This document shows positions 1-5,170 of a stretch of 5,170 nucleotides of DNA, in pieces (positions within the stretch are counted from its first letter, which is position 1; each line of letters starts with the position of its first letter). This stretch comes from an uncultured Erysipelotrichaceae bacterium (GTDB taxonomy: Bacteria > Bacillota_I > Bacilli_A > Erysipelotrichales > Erysipelotrichaceae). Both the position numbers and the translations under genes were made by a program. The notes beneath the pieces are model-generated. The model was not told the origin of the DNA. It saw only the letters and a program-made list of their open reading frames with translations, and did not search any database. The DNA is taken from the NCBI GenBank assembly GCA_944325295.1, contig CALUZL010000144.1, forward strand, positions 1 to 5,170, read 5' to 3'.

Positions 1-30
1 CGTCAAGATCGCTGATCAAACATTTTATCA

Positions 31-2049
31 TTATTTAAAAGCCCTCCCTGACATCGTTATCAGCCAACGATACTCATCAAAGTACATGATCAAGTTCTGA
101 TAGTTGAAATTGGTCAAGATCTCATCGATGACCATCTTGTTGTGAAAGACTTCATCGATCTCATGTGGTATGAACTCATTTTCAAAGTAATGACTGTCTT
201 TGGGATTATTGCCGCCATCCCAATAGATGACGACCTGAGCTTTAGCACCGCTTTCGCCCCAAGTTATCGATTTCTTAAGGATCATCATGACGACCGTCTT
301 TTCCTTTAAGTGGTTATTGAGACCGGTAAGACAGACCGTGTTATTTTTAACGATCGATTCATCGGCGTTTTCCATAAGCGTCAACTCATCGATAAAATCG
401 GTAAATTTTACTTCATCGTCAGGAAATAAAAACTTCCCGAGCTCTAAAATGACCTCATCTTGGTTTTTGGCATTCACGTCCTGTAAAACGTTTTTTTCCG
501 GTAAAAAATAGGCAAAAGACTCATCCTGGATCGAACACTTCAACATCAAGATCTTGTGAAGGTTCATCTTGTAATTCTCATCAAAGAATGTCGTCGTATA
601 GACGATATCCGTTTTCGATCCGACAAACGCCAGTCTGTCCTGATCATAGGAGGTAAAGATGATGCTGTATTGCTCGGTGTCTAATTTTTGAAGCTCATAG
701 AGTTCAAGAACATCGATCCTTTCAAAATAACCGTTGAAATTGCGCAGCAAACGCTCTTTAATGAGGTTTCCGACCAGCTTGTCAAAACGGGAAACAACGG
801 CACAGACGATTGGCCTTCGCTGGTGTGGAAAGTGCCCGAAATAGGGTCGTATGAGATTGCTGAGATAACATATCTCTTCACTGGTCACGATACCGCTATA
901 GTTTTTATGAAGATAGACTAAAGCTTGAAAAGCCAGCTTTCGCGCCATGAGCGATACATCCTCGCTCATCAGAGAATCGAAGCGGTTGGTGTAAAGATGA
1001 TAGCGACTGCGGATCAGGTAAGACTCGACATACAGTGAAAAAGTGTCGATCATCTGCAGATCCTTATTGAGATAGCTGAAATTGTTCAACTCGTGCAGAT
1101 GTTGGATCACATCAAGTGCGATATCTTTAGATCGGATCCGATTGTGCGGGAAGAGATCATTGATATCGAGGTTAGTCCGCCAAGCCACAAGCAACATCGT
1201 CAAGTAGATGACGTCGCTGTCATTAAAGTGTACACCTAGATATTTGCCGCTCTCATTTAAGATCAAACGCGCAACATAATAACAGTTGCGATTGGTAAAA
1301 TGAGAGATCGTATCATCGTCATAGTCGAGCACATTGCCCATCTCGTTTCTTATCTTCCAAACGTAGATGCTTCTGGCGATCGTACTGACGGCCCATTGTG
1401 ACAAGTTCAGATCTGAATACGTCGACTGAAAACTCAAAATGATCTCTTGAAGATCCCTTATTGTCTTTTGGTCAGTGACATATCTTGCAAAGCGCTCATC
1501 CTGACTCAGGGCAATTCCGCAGTGTTCATAGAACATGTACTCATAATAGATGACATTTCGAATATCGTGTTCGCTGCCGCTGATCTTGATCCCGTGTTTG
1601 CTTTTAGAGATTATGGAAAGATCAAACTTGCTCAAAAACAGTTTTGCCTGATCCAGTGCTTGTTTGATGCTTGTGGAATTTATAAACATGAGATCCATAA
1701 AGAATTCCGTCTTTATGTAGTCAGGACTTGCCAAAAGCTCTCTGATCATGACATGAGCACGCAACATCTTGATGTTGCCAAAAGCTTCCGCATTATCGAA
1801 CTTGTTGAGATAATTCTTGAGGACCGCAAATTTATCCGGATCGTTTATCTCTAGCCAAAACCCGAGACCGCTCTTTGATCTGATGCTTGCCCCATAGGCG
1901 CCAAGATCATAGTTTAGTGAAGACAAATAAGTTCGCACTGTCTTTGAAGACAGCCCTAACGAGTTTGCAAAATACTGACTCGATTGCGGTTCATTGTTTT
2001 TTTGCATCTCTAACAAAAGCGCAAGTTGGGTAGTATTGAGATCGATCAT
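31..2049 (-). CDS. PRD-domain transcriptional regulator (LicR/ManR-like) with degenerate phosphorylation sites
   Basis: Probable DNA-binding activator of the adjacent PTS operon. With the ATG at 2049 it has 672 residues (677 from GTG at 2064), normal for the LicR/MtlR/ManR class. Domains by eye: N-terminal winged helix with recognition helix SSKTVRTYLSSLN (34-46); second Mga-like winged helix (~105-165, STSIKQALDQAKLFL then HGIKISGSE); PRD1 (~190-295); PRD2 (~307-407); EIIB-like domain (~411-505) starting RPIVCAVVS with Cys416; EIIA-like domain (~515-670) recognised by ILKKSITWGE (590-599) and a C-terminal helix pair. No AAA+ domain, so not LevR. The expected phospho-His positions read Thr223 (uncertain alignment) and Leu286 in PRD1, Tyr340 and Leu399 in PRD2, and Gly576 in the EIIA-like block VCLTG (family form VAIPH). 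It therefore may not respond to PTS phosphorylation. It lies 97 nt after IID in the same direction, likely the last gene of the operon. Confidence 0.88.
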   Translation of the reverse strand: MIDLNTTQLALLLEMQKNNEPQSSQYFANSLGLSSKTVRTYLSSLNYDLGAYGASIRSKSGLGFWLEINDPDKFAVLKNYLNKFDNAEAFGNIKMLRAHVMIRELLASPDYIKTEFFMDLMFINSTSIKQALDQAKLFLSKFDLSIISKSKHGIKISGSEHDIRNVIYYEYMFYEHCGIALSQDERFARYVTDQKTIRDLQEIILSFQSTYSDLNLSQWAVSTIARSIYVWKIRNEMGNVLDYDDDTISHFTNRNCYYVARLILNESGKYLGVHFNDSDVIYLTMLLVAWRTNLDINDLFPHNRIRSKDIALDVIQHLHELNNFSYLNKDLQMIDTFSLYVESYLIRSRYHLYTNRFDSLMSEDVSLMARKLAFQALVYLHKNYSGIVTSEEICYLSNLIRPYFGHFPHQRRPIVCAVVSRFDKLVGNLIKERLLRNFNGYFERIDVLELYELQKLDTEQYSIIFTSYDQDRLAFVGSKTDIVYTTTFFDENYKMNLHKILMLKCSIQDESFAYFLPEKNVLQDVNAKNQDEVILELGKFLFPDDEVKFTDFIDELTLMENADESIVKNNTVCLTGLNNHLKEKTVVMMILKKSITWGESGAKAQVVIYWDGGNNPKDSHYFENEFIPHEIDEVFHNKMVIDEILTNFNYQNLIMYFDEYRWLITMSGRAFK

Positions 2050-2054
2050 TTTAT

Positions 2055-2061
2055 CTTCTTT
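2055..2061 (-). promoter_or_regulatory. Weak ribosome binding site supporting the ATG start of the regulator
   Basis: AAAGAAG lies 5 nt before the ATG at 2049. The in-frame GTG at 2064 has only AT-rich sequence (AAATATTGGT) before it and no recognisable Shine-Dalgarno, so the ATG is preferred. A possible -10 (TAAAAT, 2076-2071) also lies just upstream, but its 17-nt-distant -35 (TTTCTC) is poor, so an own promoter is not well supported. Confidence 0.5.
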
Positions 2062-2088
2062 CACACCAATATTTTACTACAAATATGG

Positions 2089-2119
2089 ACAAGGAGAAAC
2101 AATTAATGTTTCTCCTTGT
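2089..2119 (-). terminator. Perfect 12-bp inverted repeat between IID and the regulator (attenuator or weak terminator)
   Basis: On the minus strand ACAAGGAGAAAC and GTTTCTCCTTGT pair at all 12 positions around a 7-nt loop (ATTAATT). The sequence after it, CCATATTTG, has no proper T-run on this strand, and none follows on the other strand either. It therefore looks more like an mRNA-stabilising or processing hairpin, or a leaky terminator that lowers regulator expression relative to the transporter, than a full intrinsic terminator. It ends 39 nt before the regulator ATG. Confidence 0.6.
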
Positions 2120-2146
2120 AGAATAGTCTTTGATGTAAAATTTCTA

Positions 2147-2950
2147 TTAAGCTAAGATACCGAATGCGCTCAAAACAATAGCGACAACAAGAACGATGAT
2201 AATCATTTTAGCTGAAGTCATCTTCTTGATATCTAAGCCAAAATAGATAAGAATAACTGTCAAAACGTTAGCGAAGTTAGGAATGATCGAGTTTACAAGA
2301 TCATCTAAGTTCTGAGTAACTTCACCGATCGTCCAGCTGAAACCAAAGTGAACTTTTACGGTCGTAACGACAAGAGCACCAACGACTGATAGACCAAGTA
2401 CGGCGGCAGCATCTGTCAAACGTTTTAACTGAGCACTGCGGCTGGTAACGAATTCAACACCCTGTTTGTAAGCTGTGAAGAACAGTCTGTAGAAGATAAT
2501 CCATAAAACAGTACCGAATGTCTGAGCGATGACCCAACCGAAGATACTGCCTTCCAGTGCCGAGTAAGCAGCGATAGCGCCGAATACAGTTGCGAACATA
2601 ACGAAGATGATCGCATCACCCAAACCGGCCAAAGGACCCATCAGGGCTGTACGCATATCGACAGCTGTCTGTGTTGCGTCCGGTTCTTTTGTTGACTCGA
2701 TAGCGATACATGCACCGAGGATCAAGTTACCAAACCATGGTTGTGTGTTATAGAATTTGAAGTGGTCTTCATATTTCTTGGCTAAGAGATCGGGATCATC
2801 ACCATAGATCTTTTCCATAGCCGGATGAATCGAATATACCCAACCACCAGACTGCATCGTTTCATAGTTGAATGGTGATTGACGCGTAAACATATAACGA
2901 TTTATACAACGATATAAATCTTTCTTTGTTAACTCTACCTTGTTACTCAT
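2147..2950 (-). CDS. PTS system mannose/fructose/sorbose family, EIID subunit
   Basis: Partner of IIC in the membrane transporter; IID exists only in the mannose superfamily of PTS. From the chosen start it has 267 residues (MSNKVELTKKDLYRC...). Family blocks are visible: the N-terminal amphipathic start LTKKDLYRCINRYMF (7-21), HFKFYNTQPWFGNLILG (63-79), MGPLAGLGDAI (104-114, a hallmark), hydrophobic segments at ~113-133 and ~138-160, and one C-terminal transmembrane helix (~250-265). An upstream in-frame ATG at 2971 would add MLMGRTM, but the strong GGGGAGGA at 2963-2956 favours the ATG at 2950, or at 2953 just before it. IID overlaps the end of IIC by 8 nt. Downstream comes a perfect hairpin and then the PRD regulator. 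Confidence 0.94.
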   Translation of the reverse strand: MSNKVELTKKDLYRCINRYMFTRQSPFNYETMQSGGWVYSIHPAMEKIYGDDPDLLAKKYEDHFKFYNTQPWFGNLILGACIAIESTKEPDATQTAVDMRTALMGPLAGLGDAIIFVMFATVFGAIAAYSALEGSIFGWVIAQTFGTVLWIIFYRLFFTAYKQGVEFVTSRSAQLKRLTDAAAVLGLSVVGALVVTTVKVHFGFSWTIGEVTQNLDDLVNSIIPNFANVLTVILIYFGLDIKKMTSAKMIIIVLVVAIVLSAFGILA

Positions 2951-3731
2951 CATAGTCCTCCCCATTAGCACCAGCTGCTACAACTGAACCCGCATTGTCT
3001 TTGATCTCTAACTGACGGTAGATAACGAAAGCGAAGATCAGAGCGAACAAGCTTATCGCAACCATAGAAAGACCTAAGTAAGCGGCACAAGCGAAACCAA
3101 ATACGATAAAGATACCATATTCTCTAACAGGCAAGTATTTCATAAGGATGGCAAAACCGACTGCCGGTAACATACCAGCTGCGGTGTTTAAACCTTTTGT
3201 CAACCATTCAGGCATTGCTGCTAAAAGACTTGTGATAATACCGCTACCGACTGTCATAACGAGTAATACCGGCAATGTGTAAAGAGTAGCTCTGAATACG
3301 TTATAGCCGTGTGGGAAAATACCCAATTTATTGAATTCTTTTCTAGCGGCAACTCTCATCTCACCATGTAAGAAGAACGAACCACACATCTTGGCGATGA
3401 TATCAAATTCTGTACCCAAAGCAGCGACAGGAACACCTACGGCAAGACCGGCTTCCATGCCCTGACCGGTGCCGATAGCGAAAACAGTACCAACGATCGT
3501 TCCTAAGTTGTAATCAGGAACACTACTGCCTCCATAACCACCGACACCCAAGCCCATTAAGCAAAGGGTACCACCAACTGTCAAACCAGTTGTCATGTCG
3601 CCCATGATCAGACCTACGATCATACCGTGTAAAACGGCAGAAGCATAAGTGAAGATCTGGACGTTACTTCCGGTAACTGTGAATAACCATGTCCACAAGC
3701 ATACCAGAATTACTTGCATAGCCGAAAACAT
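2943..3731 (-). CDS. PTS system mannose/fructose/sorbose family, EIIC subunit
   Basis: Integral membrane subunit that forms the sugar path together with IID. It has 262 residues with several hydrophobic segments (roughly residues 4-20, 28-44, 75-105, 150-172, 183-200, 205-238). The family signature is plain at residues 40-73: GLIMGDMTTGLTVGGT then LGVGGYGG and VPD, corresponding to the GDxxxGxxIGGxLxLxxLG...PD pattern. A second typical block is GTEFDIIAKMCGSFFLHGEM at 106-125. The C-terminal ~22 residues (from QLEIKDN) are polar and acidic. The ATG at 3731 is preceded by AAGGGGGA at about 7 nt. The stop codon overlaps the start region of IID, so the two are probably translationally coupled and made in equal amounts. 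Confidence 0.94.
   Translation of the reverse strand: MFSAMQVILVCLWTWLFTVTGSNVQIFTYASAVLHGMIVGLIMGDMTTGLTVGGTLCLMGLGVGGYGGSSVPDYNLGTIVGTVFAIGTGQGMEAGLAVGVPVAALGTEFDIIAKMCGSFFLHGEMRVAARKEFNKLGIFPHGYNVFRATLYTLPVLLVMTVGSGIITSLLAAMPEWLTKGLNTAAGMLPAVGFAILMKYLPVREYGIFIVFGFACAAYLGLSMVAISLFALIFAFVIYRQLEIKDNAGSVVAAGANGEDYDE
2956..2963 (-). promoter_or_regulatory. Ribosome binding site deciding the IID start
   Basis: GGGGAGGA lies inside the last codons of IIC, 5 nt before the second of two tandem ATGs (2950) and 2 nt before the first (2953). The spacing favours 2950 and argues against the longer frame beginning at 2971, whose start lies upstream of this site. Confidence 0.75.
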
Positions 3732-3749
3732 AAATTTTCCCCCTTCTAA

Positions 3750-4250
3750 TTAGTTCAATATGTCATCACAGACGATGAGCGGATCTCTTGGCAAGAATTG
3801 ACATGTGATCTGAACGCCGCCATCATGCATCTCTTTGAGCATTCTTTTCTCGTCAGCATTCACGCGTACAGTCTTGTTGAGGACCGTCGTCTCACCGGTA
3901 TTCTGTGTAACATTACCTAAATTGACACGCTTCATCTCGACACCGTTTTTCCACAGCTCATAGATGTCAGAGACCCAGCGTCCTACGACAAATACTCTTT
4001 GATTAGTATAATTGCCGTTTTTGATATTTGCTGCTGCTTTTTCAGGCGAGAGCACTGACAGCGAGCAGCCTGTAGGACAAGCCATCTTCAATGTCTGGCG
4101 AAGCATCTGGTTATCAACAGCCTTTTCATTGACGACCATAGCTCTTGTGCAGTTATTTTCCGGGATCCATTGTGTAGCAACGATACCGTGTACCATACGA
4201 TCATCGACTCTTACATCAACGATTCCGCTATCCATCTTGTATTCATTCAT
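3750..4250 (-). CDS. PTS system mannose/fructose/sorbose family, EIIB subunit
   Basis: This is the cytoplasmic phosphocarrier that takes phosphate from EIIA and passes it to the sugar as it enters through IIC/IID. The protein is 166 residues, normal for a free-standing IIB of this family. The phosphorylation site is clear: VRVDDRMVHGIVATQW at residues 13-28 with the active His at 21 (family form R-[IV]-DDR-[LM]-[IV]-HG-Q-VA-x-x-W; the usual Gln is Ile here). Further typical blocks are RVFVVGR near residue 85 and VKRVNLGNV-like KRVNLGNV near 108-115. The ATG at 4250 is chosen because AGAGGAGGAG (4270-4261) lies about 10 nt upstream; ATG at residue 6 would be less well spaced. IIC follows after 18 nt, so it is the first gene of the operon. 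No EIIA domain is fused to it. Substrate specificity cannot be told. Confidence 0.93.
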   Translation of the reverse strand: MNEYKMDSGIVDVRVDDRMVHGIVATQWIPENNCTRAMVVNEKAVDNQMLRQTLKMACPTGCSLSVLSPEKAAANIKNGNYTNQRVFVVGRWVSDIYELWKNGVEMKRVNLGNVTQNTGETTVLNKTVRVNADEKRMLKEMHDGGVQITCQFLPRDPLIVCDDILN

Positions 4251-4293
4251 AACAGATATACTCCTCCTCTATTGAAATCGCACGACTTTCTTA

Positions 4294-4310
4294 CGTTAAT
4301 CATTTTAACG
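4294..4310. repeat. TTAACG inverted repeat, possible operator
   Basis: CGTTAA-TCATT-TTAACG is a perfect 6-bp inverted repeat with a 5-bp centre, directly abutting the cre-like site. The half-site recurs at 4458-4463, upstream of the candidate promoter, where the shared word is eight bases (TTAACGAT at 4305-4312 and 4458-4465). Two sites flanking a promoter could be operators for a DNA-binding regulator. In an AT-rich region a 6-bp palindrome can also arise by chance. Confidence 0.35.
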
Positions 4311-4325
4311 ATGTAAGCGTTTGAT
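4311..4325 (+). promoter_or_regulatory. cre-like CcpA site upstream of the PTS operon
   Basis: ATGTAAGCGTTTGAT matches the first 13 positions of the cre consensus WTGNAANCGNWNNCA (N included) and fails only the final CA. It lies ~60 bp upstream of the IIB start, downstream of the candidate promoter at 4391-4419 and touching the alternative TATAAA at 4330-4325. Either position would suit repression by CcpA when glucose is plentiful, the usual control of accessory PTS operons in Bacillota. The match is imperfect, so this is a plausible rather than certain site. Confidence 0.5.
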
Positions 4326-4390
4326 TTATAGGGATTAGTTTTCTGTTTATTCAGGCCAAATGAAAGCCCGTTTTCGCAAATGTATCACAC

Positions 4391-4419
4391 AGTTTACCCA
4401 AATTCTGGTTTTTTTTCAA
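4391..4419 (-). promoter_or_regulatory. Candidate sigma-A promoter of the PTS operon
   Basis: On the minus strand TTGAAA (4419-4414, 5 of 6 to TTGACA) is separated by 17 nt from TAAACT (4396-4391, 4 of 6 to TATAAT). Transcription would start near 4384, giving a leader of about 130 nt before the IIB start. A competing -10, TATAAA at 4330-4325, has no good -35 and sits directly beside the cre-like site. A poor -35 is what an activator-dependent promoter would show, so either or both could be used. No sigma-54 -24/-12 element (TGGCAC-N5-TTGC) is seen, which fits the absence of a LevR-type regulator. Confidence 0.45.
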
Positions 4420-4530
4420 TCTTTTTCCACATTTATATGGAAATTAGTGCATAAAAATTAACGATCAATCCTTTTTAACAAGCCCTTACATTACCTAAAT
4501 ACTCGTTTTTTGGACTTTTGTTGCATAACT

Positions 4531-4556
4531 ACCTTAAAAACTTCCCTTTTAAAGGT
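4531..4556 (-). terminator. AT-rich hairpin overlapping the stop codon of the ceramidase-like gene
   Basis: On the minus strand ACCTTTAAAA and TTTTTAAGGT pair with one mismatch (9 of 10 positions) around a GGGAAG loop. The TAA stop of the upstream gene lies in the left arm. No clear T-run follows, and the stem is mostly A-T, so this is at best a weak terminator. It is the only terminator-like structure I see between the ceramidase-like gene and the PTS operon. Confidence 0.35.
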
Positions 4557-5170
4557 TTTGGATCAGATGGCCGACATACACTTCAGCATCGCCCTTTCTG
4601 AGGTTTGTTGATATGCCATCATGGCCGCCATTAAACTCGCTGGCCTCAACGACATAGGTCGTCATACCATTGGCATAGCCCCAGACAAAGCAGACCGGAT
4701 AAGCACTTGATCTTCTTATCTGTTTACCGAAAGCACTGGCTAACTCACAGGGGATGACGACCATTTCGATATCGCCCCACTTGATTATCGTACTTTCAAA
4801 ATCGTTGTGGATGTGCGGTGTTTTAAGTTTGCGCTCATAGCCGGCGATCTCACTTAACAGCCACTTGCGCGAATCAAATTCCGTTTCGACCTCAAGCCGC
4901 TTTTCAAGCTCGGCCTTTTTGGCGGCAAGACCGCTCAGATCCGGATCGTAATCGACTACATGCTCGATGACTTTAGCCTCGATATCCTCAACATCGACAT
5001 CGATCGCATCCGTAAAACCGGCAACTCTGGCAGCTATACCAGCACTGACCCTTTCAAGTTCGGCAAAATCATTATTGTGACGATACAATCTGTTTGAGAT
5101 GTCGCCACAGTTACCGTTCATCATCAGCGGCTCGACGCCAAGATATGGTTTTAAATGTCTTCTGACATTG
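4549..5170 (-). CDS. Neutral/alkaline ceramidase-like protein, C-terminal part (5' end outside window)
   Basis: The reading frame is open to the window edge. The first in-frame ATG (5124) lies inside a conserved block, so it is not the start; about 206 C-terminal residues are visible. Counting from the first complete codon, residues 14-26 (PLMMNGNCGDISN) match the ceramidase block usually written NxxGDxSPN, with the Ser thought to be catalytic kept (S25) but Pro replaced by Asn. Residues ~60-115 are charged and probably helical or coiled-coil (AKKAELEKRLEVE). Residues 136-142 (MVVIPCE) and 163-173 (WGYANGMTTYV) match the C-terminal blocks that supply a Glu and a Tyr zinc ligand in Pseudomonas ceramidase. 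The family cleaves amide bonds such as that of ceramide; bacterial relatives are often of unknown substrate. Any signal peptide and the zinc histidines would lie upstream, unseen. It is co-oriented with the PTS operon but separated by ~300 bp, so probably a separate unit. The family call is fairly sure; the substrate is unknown. Confidence 0.8.
   Translation of the reverse strand, partial: NVRRHLKPYLGVEPLMMNGNCGDISNRLYRHNNDFAELERVSAGIAARVAGFTDAIDVDVEDIEAKVIEHVVDYDPDLSGLAAKKAELEKRLEVETEFDSRKWLLSEIAGYERKLKTPHIHNDFESTIIKWGDIEMVVIPCELASAFGKQIRRSSAYPVCFVWGYANGMTTYVVEASEFNGGHDGISTNLRKGDAEVYVGHLIQNL

Noticed and set aside
1..30. Possible terminator after the regulator
   Set aside because: Only 30 bases follow the stop codon and they show no stem with a T-run; the region is too short to judge.
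287..511. Plus-strand open frame opposite the regulator gene
   Set aside because: It is antisense to the well-supported EIIA-like region, has low-complexity Ser/Phe-rich composition and no family features. The plus-strand frames at 688-921, 1447-1854 and 4012-4275 are shadows for the same reason.
2061..2102. 13-codon TTG-initiated frame ending at the regulator start (possible leader peptide)
   Set aside because: An AAGGAG lies upstream and the TGA overlaps the GTG at 2064, but the start is TTG, the Shine-Dalgarno would be buried in the hairpin, and the peptide shows no codon run typical of attenuation.
2425..2619. Minus-strand frame inside IID in another phase
   Set aside because: It lies wholly inside the IID gene, whose protein is clearly conserved in the main frame; the alternative product has no recognisable features. 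The same holds for 681-881 inside the regulator.
4361..4378. Second cre-like sequence, TGAAAGCCCGTTTTCGCA
   Set aside because: It has the TGAAAGC and TTTTC arms of a cre site but extra bases in the centre displace the required CG, so the match to the 14-bp consensus fails at several fixed positions.
4251..4548. Sigma-54 promoter expected for some mannose-family PTS operons
   Set aside because: No TGGCAC-N5-TTGC element is found. The closest, TTGGCC on the minus strand near 4360-4354, has no -12 partner, and the regulator lacks the AAA+ domain needed for sigma-54 activation.
5122..5124. ATG at 5124 as the start of the ceramidase-like gene
   Set aside because: The frame continues upstream without a stop to the window edge, the upstream residues (YLGVEPL) fit the family, the ATG falls within a conserved motif, and no Shine-Dalgarno precedes it.

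Overview
The window reads as chromosomal DNA of a low-GC Bacillota (Firmicutes). A-rich Shine-Dalgarno leaders such as AGAGGAGGAG, a cre-like CcpA box, a mannose-family PTS and a LicR/ManR-type PRD regulator all point that way. A gut Erysipelotrichia or Clostridia member is plausible, but nothing here fixes the genus. All convincing genes lie on the minus strand, so transcription runs from high to low coordinates.

Layout in the direction of transcription: (1) 5170-4549, the C-terminal ~206 residues of a neutral/alkaline ceramidase-like protein whose start lies outside the window. (2) 4548-4251, a ~300 bp AT-rich regulatory gap with a hairpin overlapping the upstream stop codon, a sigma-A-type promoter, a cre-like site, and a TTAACG palindrome. 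(3) 4250-2147, a tight PTS operon of the mannose/fructose/sorbose family in the order IIB, IIC, IID. IIB and IIC are 18 nt apart; IIC and IID overlap by 8 nt. (4) 2146-2050, a short gap holding a perfect 12-bp inverted repeat. (5) 2049-31, a large PRD regulator with HTH, Mga-like winged helix, PRD1, PRD2, EIIB-like and EIIA-like domains.

Inferred working: IIC and IID form the membrane channel and IIB phosphorylates the incoming sugar. The regulator, probably co-transcribed at a reduced level through the hairpin, would activate the operon, and CcpA would restrain it. No EIIA gene is present in the window, so phosphate must reach IIB from an EIIA encoded elsewhere. The substrate cannot be read from the sequence.

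The most unusual point is the regulator. By eye, the usual phospho-histidine positions of both PRDs and of the EIIA-like domain are all replaced (Thr/Leu, Tyr/Leu, Gly). This suggests a PRD protein that kept its fold but lost control by PTS phosphorylation. I found no RNA genes, CRISPR arrays, insertion sequences or plus-strand genes.
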